From Lachnoclostridium sp. UBA3320 (GTDB lineage: Bacteria; Bacillota; Clostridia; Lachnospirales; Lachnospiraceae), in the NCBI GenBank assembly GCA_002361175.1, contig DESG01000114.1, positions 29,539 to 43,747 on the forward strand: 14,209 nucleotides of DNA, read 5' to 3'. The position numbers and the translations under genes were made by a program. Shown in pieces: positions 1 to 8,589 of the stretch; the first letter of the stretch is position 1; every line of letters starts with the position of its first letter. Below the pieces are notes generated by a model. That model was not told the DNA's origin. It worked only from the letters and a program-made list of their open reading frames with translations, and did no database searches.

Positions 1-2
1 AT

Positions 3-283
3 GTAATGACTTCTTTGATTCATCTAGGCTATCTTGCCTATAACCAAAAAAATCAAGAGGCATTTATTCCAAATGAAAAAATTCGCATTGAGCTTTTAGA
101 ACAGTTCGTGAAATGCTGACAGGAAGGAGATTTGCTGATTTTGTATTTATTCCAAAGCCAGAATATGTGGAAGAATATCCGTCTGCATTTGAACAATACA
201 CAGGTAATATATTGCTTGTAGGAATTAGTTATGATAAAAAAAATAAAGAACATCAATGTGTAATTGAGGAGTTAGTTAAGTGA
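3..283 (+). pseudogene. Remnant of AAA-ATPase / PD-(D/E)XK nuclease-like protein (DUF1703 type), frameshifted and internally deleted
   Basis: Two reading frames together spell a degraded C-terminal part of the AAA-ATPase-like/DUF1703 (PDDEXK_9) family. Bases 3-119 read VMTSLIHLGYLAYN, then EAFIPNEKIRIELL, and stop at TGA 117-119. Bases 128-283, in another frame, read RFADFVFIPKPEYVEEYP, then AFEQYTGNILLVGISYDKKN, and end at TGA 281-283. In intact relatives, as I remember them, the segment after the YP carries the nuclease core (a VELKW-like motif) before the final GNILLVGI strand. That core is missing here, so there is both a frameshift and an internal deletion. The gene continues off the left edge. 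Intact members are large proteins of unclear function common in gut Bacteroidetes and Clostridia. This copy cannot encode a working protein. Confidence 0.75.
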
Positions 284-302
284 AAGGAAAAAATTAAATA
301 CT

Positions 303-355
303 TGTCTCTTGCTATTAATCTGTATGTAAGTGGATTGTGGCAAGGGACATTTTTT
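303..355 (+). terminator. Probable Rho-independent terminator upstream of the sugar operon
   Basis: The arms TGTCTCTTGC (303-312) and GCAAGGGACA (340-349) pair over ten bases with one T/G wobble. They are followed directly by six T residues (350-355). The loop is long (27 bases) but holds a small inner AATC/GATT pairing. It would insulate the glycosidase operon from the pseudogene upstream. Confidence 0.55.
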
Positions 356-401
356 ATTAATGTTACGATATTTTTTATGAAAATAACTGAAAAAAAACTA
401 T

Positions 402-424
402 AATTGCACAATTCATGTTATAAT
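402..424 (+). promoter_or_regulatory. Extended -10 promoter and small palindrome ahead of the GH3 gene
   Basis: TGTTATAAT at 416-424 fits an extended -10 element (TG-n-TATAAT). I see no good -35 box at 15-18 bases upstream. A second TATAAT lies at 399-404. Between the two, AATTG-CA-CAATT (402-413) forms a 5-base inverted repeat that could be an operator. Transcription from about 431 would give a leader of roughly 25 bases before the start codon at 456. Confidence 0.5.
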
Positions 425-455
425 GCTATTAACAATTATGAGGAGGTTTTTATCT

Positions 456-2741
456 ATGAAAAGAGATATAAGTATGTTAATTAAAGAAATGACTTTGGAA
501 GAAAAAGCTGGCATGTGTTCGGGGCTTGATTTCTGGCATCTTAAAGGGGTGGAAAGGCTTGGCATTCCAAGTGTAATGGTAAGTGATGGACCTCATGGAC
601 TTAGGAAACAAGATGATTCAGGCGACCACTTGGGGATTAATGACAGTATAAAGGCTGTATGTTTTCCACCAGCGTGCCTTAGTGCTTGTTCTTTTGACAG
701 AGAACTTATTAAAGAAATGGGTATTCAAATTGGAAAGGAAGCACAGGCTGAAAATTTATCGGTAATGCTTGGACCAGCGGTTAATATTAAACGTTCTCCG
801 CTTTGTGGAAGAAATTTTGAGTATTATTCAGAAGACCCATATCTTTCAGGTGAAATGGCTGTTGCTTGTATACAGGGAATCCAGTCACAAGGTGTAGGTA
901 CATCTATTAAACATTTTGCGGCAAATAACCAAGAGTACAATAGACTTAGCTGTTCATCAGAAGTGGACGAGCGTACACTAAGAGAGATTTATTTTCCTGC
1001 ATTTGAAACAGCGGTAAAAAAAGCACAGCCAAAGACTGTGATGTGTTCTTACAATATGATTAATGGGGTTTATTCTTCTGAAAATCCATGGCTTTTAACT
1101 GATGTACTCCGTGATGAATGGGGCTTTAAAGGATATGTTATGTCAGACTGGGGTGCAGTAAATGAGCGTGTAGCAGGACTAAAAGCAGGACTTGAGCTTG
1201 AAATGCCGTCATCAAATGGAACTGGTGACATGGAGATTATAAATGCTGTAAAAGATGGTACGCTTGATGAGGCTGTGCTTGACAGGGCTGTGGAAAGAAT
1301 TTTAAATGTTGTCTTTGATTATATTGACAACAGGCATAACGAGAAACTAGAACTTGAAGCAGACCACGAAGAAGCAAAACACATTGCCTGTGAGTCTATG
1401 GTGCTTCTTAAAAATGAAGAAATGCTTCCATTAAAGAAGGAAGAGAAGGTTGCATTTGTTGGGGGATTTTTTAAGACACCACGTTATCAGGGTGGCGGTA
1501 GCTCACATATTAACAGCTTTAAAGTTGATAGTGCATGGAACTGTTTGAACGGAGAGAAAAATGTAACTTATGTTGAAGGCTTTTCTGCTGTAGATGATGT
1601 GTATGACGAAAATCTTGCAAAAGAAGCTTGCGAAGCTGCAAAGAATGCAGACAAGGTAGTTATTTTTGCAGGACTTCCTGACTCTTTTGAATCAGAGGGC
1701 TATGACAGGAAGCATATGCACCTTCCAGATTGCCAGAATAGGCTTATAAGTGAAATTGCTAAGGTACAGCCAAATCTTGTAGTTGTACTGCATAATGGTT
1801 CTCCTGTGGAAATGCCATGGCTTTCTTATGCAAAGGCTATTCTTGAGGCTTATCTTGGAGGACAGGCAGGAGGAAGTGCTGTTGCTGCTATTTTGTATGG
1901 TGATGTCAATCCTTCTGGAAAGCTTGCGGAGACTTTCCCTTATAAACTTGCTGATAATCCATCTTATTTTAACTTTGCCTGCCCTAAAAAAGTAGAATAT
2001 CACGAAGGGTTATATGTTGGTTACAGATATTATGATAAAAAAGAAATGAATGTAGCATTTCCTTTTGGACATGGGCTGTCTTATACAACATTTGAATATA
2101 GCAATATAAGACTTAGTGCAGATAGAATTACAGAAAAAGATACAGTTAAAGTATCACTGGATATTAAAAATACTGGTGATGTAGCTGGTAAAGAGGTTGT
2201 GCAGATATATGTTAAAGACAATACTGGTGTATGTTCACGTCCTGTAAAGGAACTAAAAGGGTTTGAGAAAGTATACCTTGAGCCAGGTGAGACAAAGACT
2301 GTTGAAATCTGCCTTGACAGCCGCAGTTTTGCATGGTATAGCACAGATATTAATGGTTGGTTTACAGGAAGTGGGGAATATGAAATTTTAGCTGGAGCTT
2401 CTTCAAGAGATATAAGACTTAGTGCAGTACTAAATATTGAGAGTTCACAGATACTTCCTTTAAACCTTAATATAAATACTACGATTGGAGAATTAATGTC
2501 CAACGATAAGACAAAAAAATATGCCATTAAATTCCAGAGACAGCTGGACACATTTTTTAATGGTCTTGATGATACAGATATACAAAAAGAGGATGCTCAA
2601 GAAGAGGATAAAGCGGTAGGGGATGAAATGTCAGAAGCGACTACTGCTTCAACACCATTACGCAACCTTGTAGGATTTGGAATTTATAAAAAAGAAGAAA
2701 TGCTTGCACTGATTGAAGAAATAAAAATAGAAAATATATAA
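456..2741 (+). CDS. Glycoside hydrolase family 3 beta-glycosidase (beta-glucosidase-like)
   Basis: This is a retaining GH3 exo-glycosidase that releases terminal beta-linked sugars from oligosaccharides. I chose ATG 456 (761 residues) because AGGAGG at 441-446 sits nine bases ahead; the in-frame ATG at 423 overlaps the promoter. The N-terminal barrel has LGIPSVMVSDGPHGL near residues 36-49, KHFAANNQE near 152-160, and the nucleophile region GYVMSDWGA with Asp231. The second domain has ESEGYDR at 412-418, the usual site of the acid/base Glu. A fibronectin III-like domain follows (AFPFGHGLSYTTFEY, then NTGDVAGKEVVQIYV). The last 70 or so residues form an acidic extension (QKEDAQEEDKAVGDE) ending in a small helical segment. 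There is no signal peptide, so it is cytoplasmic. It is the first gene of the operon, with 14 bases to the next gene. The substrate (glucoside, xyloside or other) cannot be told from sequence alone. Confidence 0.93.
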   Translation: MKRDISMLIKEMTLEEKAGMCSGLDFWHLKGVERLGIPSVMVSDGPHGLRKQDDSGDHLGINDSIKAVCFPPACLSACSFDRELIKEMGIQIGKEAQAENLSVMLGPAVNIKRSPLCGRNFEYYSEDPYLSGEMAVACIQGIQSQGVGTSIKHFAANNQEYNRLSCSSEVDERTLREIYFPAFETAVKKAQPKTVMCSYNMINGVYSSENPWLLTDVLRDEWGFKGYVMSDWGAVNERVAGLKAGLELEMPSSNGTGDMEIINAVKDGTLDEAVLDRAVERILNVVFDYIDNRHNEKLELEADHEEAKHIACESMVLLKNEEMLPLKKEEKVAFVGGFFKTPRYQGGGSSHINSFKVDSAWNCLNGEKNVTYVEGFSAVDDVYDENLAKEACEAAKNADKVVIFAGLPDSFESEGYDRKHMHLPDCQNRLISEIAKVQPNLVVVLHNGSPVEMPWLSYAKAILEAYLGGQAGGSAVAAILYGDVNPSGKLAETFPYKLADNPSYFNFACPKKVEYHEGLYVGYRYYDKKEMNVAFPFGHGLSYTTFEYSNIRLSADRITEKDTVKVSLDIKNTGDVAGKEVVQIYVKDNTGVCSRPVKELKGFEKVYLEPGETKTVEICLDSRSFAWYSTDINGWFTGSGEYEILAGASSRDIRLSAVLNIESSQILPLNLNINTTIGELMSNDKTKKYAIKFQRQLDTFFNGLDDTDIQKEDAQEEDKAVGDEMSEATTASTPLRNLVGFGIYKKEEMLALIEEIKIENI

Positions 2742-2755
2742 ACAGGAGGGTTCAA

Positions 2756-5212
2756 ATGAAGCAGACAAAATGGAATGATTCATGGAAGTTCTGGGTGGAC
2801 AAAGATTCTTTTGCATTGGTTTGGAATATTCCAGAGGAGGCTAAAGAGGTTACATTGCCGCATGATGCAATGATTATTCAGCCAGCAAACCCAGACAGCG
2901 CAAACGGAGGGAATACAGGTTTTCGTGATGGAGGAGTTTATACATATGTTAAAATGCTGTATGCACCAGAGGAGTACAGAGACCGTACTGTTATGTTAAA
3001 GTTTGAAGGGGTTTATATGAATGCATTTGTCTATGTCAATGGGCAGCTTGCTGCTAAAAACCCATTTGGATATTCTACATTTTTTGTAAAGTTGGATAAT
3101 TTCCTTGAGTATGGCAAAGAAAATGAAATACGTGTCTATGCTCGTGCTGGAGCTATGCCAAACAGCCGCTGGTATTCAGGTGCAGGAATTTACAGAGATG
3201 TATATCTGCTTGAATCAGGGCTTACATATCTTGTTCCAGAGGGTGTACAGGCAGAAACAGAAGATGCTGATGACAAAATGGCAGTTGTTAATATAAAAAC
3301 AGAAATTAAGAACCGAAAAGCTAATACTGAAAAATTGGTGCTTGAAACTAGTATTGAAGATGCCAGTGGCAATGTGGCTGCAAGGTGTAATAGTACCTTT
3401 GTACTGATGGAATCAGAGGAGCGCAAAGTATCACAGCGCATAGTAGTGCCAGAGCCAAAGCTTTGGAGTGCAGAAACACCAGACCTTTATACTATAGTAA
3501 GTAAAATTTATAATGATAGTGGAAAACTTTTAGATGAAAATAGAAGTACTTTTGGCATACGTACTCTAAAACTTGACGCAAAGAGAGGTTTAAGAGTTAA
3601 TGGAAAGACTATAAAACTGCGTGGTGCATGTGTGCATAGTGACAGTGGACTTCTTGGAAGTGCAACATATGACGATGCACATTTTCGTCAGATAAAAATG
3701 CTTAAAGAGGCAGGTTTTAACGCAATTCGCATCTCACATAATCCTGCTGCCCCTGCTTTACTTCGTGCCTGTGATACACTTGGCATGTATGTTATGGACG
3801 AAACTTTTGATATGTGGAACAGGCTTAAATCACATTATGACTATGGACTTTATTTTAATGAGTGGTGGGAATCAGATGTAACTGCAATGGTACGCAAAGA
3901 CTATAACTGTCCATCAGTTATACTTTACTCTGTTGGCAATGAAATACCTGAAATCGGAACAGACCATGGCGCAAAACTCTGCCATGAAATTTCTGATAAG
4001 ATAAAATCTCTTGACAATACTCGTTTTACGCTTGCGTCAATTAATGGTGTCTTTGCCTGTGGTGATAAAATTGATACAATTATGCAAGATGTAGCTGCTG
4101 ACCTTAATAAAGCTGGAAAAGCAGATGACAGTATCAATGTCAATGACTTTATGACATTTATGGATGGGTATATGGACGAAATAGTTGTGCATAATGCAGT
4201 AACTAAAGGTTTGGAGATGGCATGTGCAGCTACTGATATAGCAGGATATAATTATATGACAGCCAGATATGAACCTGACGGGAAAAAATATCCAGACAGA
4301 GTGATTGTCGGAAGTGAGACTTATCCACCAGAGATTGCAAGAAACTGGGAATTAGTTGAAAAACTTCCACATGTAATCGGTGACTTTACATGGACTGGCT
4401 GGGACTATATCGGTGAAGCTGGTGTAGGTATACCAGCTTATAACTGGGGCGAAGGCGGATTTGGAGCAACATTTCCAGCACAGTTAGCTTATTGTGGTGA
4501 TATGGACATTACAGGCTTTAGAAGACCAGCGTCATATTTTAGGCAGATAGTATTCGGACTTAGGAAAGAACCTTATATTGCAGTACAAAATCCTTATAAA
4601 TATGGACAAAAACTTATTAAAACACCATGGGTTATAAGTGATGCTACATCAAGCTGGACATTTGATGGATGTGAAGGTAAGCCAGTAATTGTAGAAGTAT
4701 ATGCTCCAGGCACTGAAACAGAACTTTTAAAGAATGGTGTTTCTGTAGGTAAGAAACCATCTGGAAAGGAAGCAGGGTTTAGAACTCTTTTTGAAACTAC
4801 TTATGAAGAGGGAACACTGACAGCTATTGTTTATGAAAATGGTAAAGAGATTAGCAGAACAGAACTTGTATCTGCAAGGGGTGAACAAAAGCTTGTATTA
4901 ATTCCAGAAGATATGCCGGAAACTAACAGCGATAGACAGCTTTATTATATACAGGTAGCTATTTGTGGTGACAATAATACAGTTGTAACGGACTGTGACC
5001 AAAAAATTGAGCTTTCTGTAGAAGGCGGTGCAGATGTTGCAGGGTTTGGCAGCGGAAATCCTAAATCAACTTATAATTATAATGAATCTATTACTGAAAC
5101 ATTTGGCGGCAGGGCAATGATTATTCTTAAGAAAAACGGAAATGGCAGCAGTGCAAAGATAACAGTTAAAGCAGAAAATGGCATGACTGCTGAGACAGAA
5201 ATAATTTTGTAA
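2756..5212 (+). CDS. Glycoside hydrolase family 2 protein (beta-galactosidase-like, with DUF4982-like domain)
   Basis: This is a GH2 exo-beta-glycosidase of 818 residues. AGGAGGG lies six bases before ATG 2756. The domains in order are a jelly-roll sugar-binding domain (about 10-155, with SRWYSGAGIYRDVYL typical of GH2), an immunoglobulin-like domain (175-270), and the catalytic barrel (275-600). The barrel has GFNAIRISHNPAAPALL at 320-336, the acid/base motif SVGNEIPE (Glu396), and the nucleophile in VIVGSETYP (Glu521). After the barrel comes a region like DUF4982 (about 640-700, VEVYAPGTETELLKNGVSVG) and a C-terminal beta domain with the GFGSGNP signature near 755. There is no signal peptide, so it acts in the cytoplasm on imported oligosaccharides beside the GH3 enzyme. 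Family members include beta-galactosidases, beta-glucuronidases and others; galactosidase activity is the likeliest but not proven. Confidence 0.92.
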   Translation: MKQTKWNDSWKFWVDKDSFALVWNIPEEAKEVTLPHDAMIIQPANPDSANGGNTGFRDGGVYTYVKMLYAPEEYRDRTVMLKFEGVYMNAFVYVNGQLAAKNPFGYSTFFVKLDNFLEYGKENEIRVYARAGAMPNSRWYSGAGIYRDVYLLESGLTYLVPEGVQAETEDADDKMAVVNIKTEIKNRKANTEKLVLETSIEDASGNVAARCNSTFVLMESEERKVSQRIVVPEPKLWSAETPDLYTIVSKIYNDSGKLLDENRSTFGIRTLKLDAKRGLRVNGKTIKLRGACVHSDSGLLGSATYDDAHFRQIKMLKEAGFNAIRISHNPAAPALLRACDTLGMYVMDETFDMWNRLKSHYDYGLYFNEWWESDVTAMVRKDYNCPSVILYSVGNEIPEIGTDHGAKLCHEISDKIKSLDNTRFTLASINGVFACGDKIDTIMQDVAADLNKAGKADDSINVNDFMTFMDGYMDEIVVHNAVTKGLEMACAATDIAGYNYMTARYEPDGKKYPDRVIVGSETYPPEIARNWELVEKLPHVIGDFTWTGWDYIGEAGVGIPAYNWGEGGFGATFPAQLAYCGDMDITGFRRPASYFRQIVFGLRKEPYIAVQNPYKYGQKLIKTPWVISDATSSWTFDGCEGKPVIVEVYAPGTETELLKNGVSVGKKPSGKEAGFRTLFETTYEEGTLTAIVYENGKEISRTELVSARGEQKLVLIPEDMPETNSDRQLYYIQVAICGDNNTVVTDCDQKIELSVEGGADVAGFGSGNPKSTYNYNESITETFGGRAMIILKKNGNGSSAKITVKAENGMTAETEIIL

Positions 5213-5246
5213 TTTGGCTGGCTATAGATAAGGGAGGCAGTAGTGC

Positions 5247-6890
5247 ATGGAAATGGAAAAAGAATTATTATGTGTGGAACAGTGGCGTACAGTGGATATT
5301 CAAATTAGTACAGATAAAGTGTATACATCTCCATTTGAAGATGTAGATGTGTTTGGCATATTTACAGGACCAAAGGGAGAAGAGATACATCTGCTTGCAT
5401 ATTGGGATGGTGACGGTGTCTGGAAACTGCGTTTTGCTCCAATTTCTATTGGTATGTGGTCTTATAGGATTGAGAGTACAGATGTAGACAATGATAGTTT
5501 TTCAGGGGAAGGAAAAATAGAATGTATACCATATAAAGGCTCTCTTGCGATGTACCAGCATGGTTTTTTAAAGGTTTCATGCGACCATGATTATCTTGAA
5601 TATGCAGATGGCACACCATTTTTCTGGCTGGGAGATACACATTGGACATTTGTAACAGAGGAGCGTTTTGATGAATCTAACTGTCAAAAGTATAAAAGCC
5701 AGTTCAAAGCATGTGTGGACAAACGCCTTGAGCAAAAGTTTAATGTATACCAGTGTAATTTCCGTGACGGAAAAATCAGTGGCTTTTTTGGGAAAAATAT
5801 AGACCTTATGCAGGAAACGGAAAATGGCTATATACCAAATATAAAAGAATTTCAGAATAATGTTGACAAGAAAATGAAATACCTTGCAGACTGTGGACTG
5901 CTTATTGCCGTGGGATATGCATGGGGCTATGATATGGAGCCGAATGGACTAGAGCGTTATAAGAAATTTGCAAAATATGTAGCTGCACGCTATGGTGCTT
6001 ATCCAGTGGTATGGACACTGGCTGGCGAACTTCCTGGATATATGGGAGACTTGGAGCTGAATGTACGCAAGTGGAATGAGGTGGCGAAAGAAGGTGCAAA
6101 ATGGAGTGCATACCACAACCTTATGTCTGCACACTTGGCATGTGACCGTCCATTTCCAAAGATTTATGAAAATGAGCCATGGTTTGACTTTGCAATGAGC
6201 CAGGCTGGACATGGTGATTTTGACATGGGACAGTCTATGTATGCAGAATTTAAAGAAATGTATAAAGGACATCCTGTGCTTGAAAGTGAGGCAACTTATG
6301 AAGGCGCAATGTCTAACGAATACACTTCTCGTATTATTACAGCAGCAATGATGAGAAGGCTTGCGTATCTTATTATACAAAGCGGCGGTTGTGGCTATTC
6401 TTATGGCTGTAATGGTATATGGGAATTACAGTGGGAAGCAGGTGTAGGTGGCATCGGTTGGGGAGATATGGCATGGTGGGACGGACTAGAGCTTCCAGGT
6501 GCTAACCAGCTTACAATATTTAGAGACTTCTACGAGTCTGTAGAATGGTATAAGTTGAAACCTCTTTCAAAAGAAGTGGCACAGACAAAATCATTTTTTA
6601 TGGAAGCATCTAATCGCACGCAGATATTTTTTACAGGTGATGAAAAATTGCATACAATCGTTGGTTATATGTCTGAAACCGCAATGCGCAGCTTTGTAAT
6701 TAAAGGAGTAACTGCCAAAGCGTATAAGTGCTGGTTTATGAATCCTGAAGATGGCACAAGAACAGAAAATAAAGAACTTATTTATCCAATAGATGGGGTA
6801 ATTGAGTACAATTCTAATGACCAGTTTGCCAATAGGAAAGATATGCTTGTGGTATTAGAGGCAGTGGAAGTTGAAACAAATGCAAGTTGA
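5247..6890 (+). CDS. DUF5060/DUF4038 glycoside hydrolase, apiosidase-like (GH140-related)
   Basis: This is a 547-residue glycosidase-type protein. The start ATG 5247 has GGGAGG at 5232-5237; an ATG two codons later is equally possible. Residues 11-82 form an N-terminal beta-sandwich of DUF5060 type (EDVDVFGIFTGPKGEEIHL, then WKLRFAPISIGMWSYRI). From about 105 a DUF4038 apiosidase-like barrel follows (YLEYADGTPFFWLGDTHWT). Likely catalytic residues are Glu261 in WTLAGELPG and Glu346 or Glu348 in HPVLESEATYEG, which match the paired glutamates of this clan; this assignment is by position only. Residues 450-547 look like the C-terminal beta domain usual in these proteins. Described relatives cleave apiose from rhamnogalacturonan II, but most are uncharacterised. 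It lacks a signal peptide, lies 34 bases after the GH2 gene and 20 before the carrier, and so acts on the same intracellular substrate set. Confidence 0.82.
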   Translation: MEMEKELLCVEQWRTVDIQISTDKVYTSPFEDVDVFGIFTGPKGEEIHLLAYWDGDGVWKLRFAPISIGMWSYRIESTDVDNDSFSGEGKIECIPYKGSLAMYQHGFLKVSCDHDYLEYADGTPFFWLGDTHWTFVTEERFDESNCQKYKSQFKACVDKRLEQKFNVYQCNFRDGKISGFFGKNIDLMQETENGYIPNIKEFQNNVDKKMKYLADCGLLIAVGYAWGYDMEPNGLERYKKFAKYVAARYGAYPVVWTLAGELPGYMGDLELNVRKWNEVAKEGAKWSAYHNLMSAHLACDRPFPKIYENEPWFDFAMSQAGHGDFDMGQSMYAEFKEMYKGHPVLESEATYEGAMSNEYTSRIITAAMMRRLAYLIIQSGGCGYSYGCNGIWELQWEAGVGGIGWGDMAWWDGLELPGANQLTIFRDFYESVEWYKLKPLSKEVAQTKSFFMEASNRTQIFFTGDEKLHTIVGYMSETAMRSFVIKGVTAKAYKCWFMNPEDGTRTENKELIYPIDGVIEYNSNDQFANRKDMLVVLEAVEVETNAS

Positions 6891-6910
6891 AAATAGGGAT
6901 ATGAAAATAT

Positions 6911-7825
6911 ATGGACATTGTATTACTTTTATTAAAACAGAACCTAGTCATGGCAGTATATCTGATTATTGGCTATTTCCTGTTTAAGAAAAAGCTTGTG
7001 GGGCGTGAGGGAAGTGCAGATATAGGCAGGATGCTGCTTTACATAGTAATGCCTGTTGCAGTGCTTAAATCTTATATTACGGAATTTTCTATTGAAAAGT
7101 TGGAGGGACTTGCTGTGTCATTTATAATTGCAGCTTTGTCCCTGCTACTCTCAATTATTGTCAGCCGCATTGCATTTAGCAAAGAACAGGGAGTTGAACG
7201 GTTCGGAACGGCATTTTCTAATGCTGGTTTTATAGGGATACCACTTGTACAGATGACACTTGGTTCTGAAGCTGTATTTTATGTATCTTCATTTGTAGCA
7301 CTTTTAAATATCCTGCAATGGACTTATGGTATATTTACAATGGCAGGTGACCGCAGCGCAATAAGCTTTAAAAAAATACGAACGAATCCGATTGTGCTTA
7401 GCTTTATTGCAGGACTTGTGCTATTCTTTCTCCCTATATCCTTGCCAGAGTCTATAAACAGTATTGTAGTAACTATAGCCTCAATGAATGGACCTCTGGC
7501 AATGATTGTGCTGGGTGTATATCTGGCACAGATTCCGCTGCAAAGCATTTTTACAGATAAAACGGCATATAAGTGCAGTTTGTTTCGCTTGGTGGTAATA
7601 CCAGTGCTTACAATTATACTGATGATGGTATTTCCATCAAAATATCTGACAGTGAAACTTACAGTGCTCATTGCGGCAGCAGCTCCTGCTGGGTCAAATG
7701 TAGCAGTATTTGCACAACTTTATGGAAAGGATTACACGGCAGCAGTAAAAGAAGTATGCCTTAGCACTCTTTTGTGTATAGTAACAATGCCAATAATAAT
7801 TGGAATAGCAAATTATATTTTATAG
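6911..7825 (+). CDS. AEC-family membrane transporter
   Basis: This 304-residue integral membrane protein has about ten hydrophobic segments in two halves. The family signatures are NAGFIGIP (104-111) in the first half and APAGSNVAVFAQLYG (258-272) in the second, as in auxin efflux carrier (AEC) proteins such as malate or other organic-acid carriers. The start is ATG 6911 with a modest AGGGA at 6895-6899; another ATG at 6901 is out of frame. Its place inside a glycosidase operon, with 27 bases to the SGNH gene, suggests it moves a product or acidic component of the same glycan. The substrate and direction are unknown. No ABC or PTS sugar importer is present in the window. Confidence 0.88.
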   Translation: MDIVLLLLKQNLVMAVYLIIGYFLFKKKLVGREGSADIGRMLLYIVMPVAVLKSYITEFSIEKLEGLAVSFIIAALSLLLSIIVSRIAFSKEQGVERFGTAFSNAGFIGIPLVQMTLGSEAVFYVSSFVALLNILQWTYGIFTMAGDRSAISFKKIRTNPIVLSFIAGLVLFFLPISLPESINSIVVTIASMNGPLAMIVLGVYLAQIPLQSIFTDKTAYKCSLFRLVVIPVLTIILMMVFPSKYLTVKLTVLIAAAAPAGSNVAVFAQLYGKDYTAAVKEVCLSTLLCIVTMPIIIGIANYIL

Positions 7826-7852
7826 ATATTTTGATTTTAAGTGAGGTTATTT

Positions 7853-8503
7853 ATGGACAATTTTGAAGAATTTATGAAAAATGAACAAATGGGAAAGATT
7901 GAAAAATTCCGCTATCTGAATGAAAGTGCAAAGAAAGGAGAGACTCTTTTTACAGGCTCTTCTTTGATGGAGCATTTTCCAATTAATGAACTTCTTATGG
8001 ATTATGGCATGGAAAATGTTATCTATAACCGTGGGATTGGTGGTTTTAAAACTGATGATATGCTAGAACATATGGAAGAGCAGATTTTTGGAACAGAACC
8101 ATCTAAGATTTTTATAAATATCGGTACTAATGATATCGGTGCGCCAGACTACAAACTTGAGGTGCTGATGGAAAAGTATGAGAAAATTTTAACACAGATA
8201 AAAGAGCGGCTGCCTGAGACAGAAGTATATATGATGGCTTATTATCCAGTTAATGAAGTTGATAAAGTTCCAGAAGGTGAGTGGGGCAAGACGTTATTTG
8301 CTACAAGGACAAATGAAAATATCGCACTTGCAAACAAGGAAGTGGAAAAACTTGCCGATAAAATGGGATATCACTACATTGATGTAAGCGAAGGACTGAG
8401 AGATGAAAACGGACGTTTAAAAAAGGAGTTTACTATTGAAGGAATCCATATGTATGCTAATGGATACAGGGTGATACTTAAAAATATGAAGCCTTATCTT
8501 TAA
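7853..8503 (+). CDS. SGNH/GDSL-family hydrolase (probable carbohydrate esterase)
   Basis: This is a 216-residue SGNH-fold hydrolase. I start it at ATG 7853, because GTGAGG at 7841-7846 is a good ribosome binding site six bases ahead; the longer GTG 7841 start would use up that site. Block I is LFTGSSLME, with Ser37 as nucleophile and the usual Asp of GDS replaced by Ser. Block II is NRGIGG (60-64). Block III is IGTNDIG with Asn93. Block V is IEGIHMYANGY with His199, where Glu196 stands in for the usual Asp. The family removes acetyl or other acyl groups from sugars, lipids or peptides. As the last gene of the glycosidase operon it probably deacylates the imported oligosaccharide so that the GH enzymes can finish the job. 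No signal peptide is visible. Confidence 0.87.
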   Translation: MDNFEEFMKNEQMGKIEKFRYLNESAKKGETLFTGSSLMEHFPINELLMDYGMENVIYNRGIGGFKTDDMLEHMEEQIFGTEPSKIFINIGTNDIGAPDYKLEVLMEKYEKILTQIKERLPETEVYMMAYYPVNEVDKVPEGEWGKTLFATRTNENIALANKEVEKLADKMGYHYIDVSEGLRDENGRLKKEFTIEGIHMYANGYRVILKNMKPYL

Positions 8504-8534
8504 AGTTAGTTTATAGTTTGTATCAGAAAAAACT

Positions 8535-8573
8535 GGATTGTCTATGTGAAAAATTTAGACAATCCGTTTTTTA
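8535..8573 (+). terminator. Bidirectional Rho-independent terminator between converging operons
   Basis: GGATTGTCTA (8535-8544) and TAGACAATCC (8556-8565) form a perfect 10-base stem with an 11-base loop, followed by G and a T run (8567-8573). On the other strand the stem is followed by a T run as well (the AAAAAA at 8527-8532 on +), so it can also end the histidine-kinase transcript that stops at 8590. Confidence 0.9.
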
Positions 8574-8589
8574 TATAAGATTTTTATTG

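Noticed and set aside
423..455. Longer N-terminus of the GH3 enzyme from ATG 423
   Set aside because: This ATG overlaps the TATAAT at 419-424, and the true AGGAGG lies inside the extra codons.
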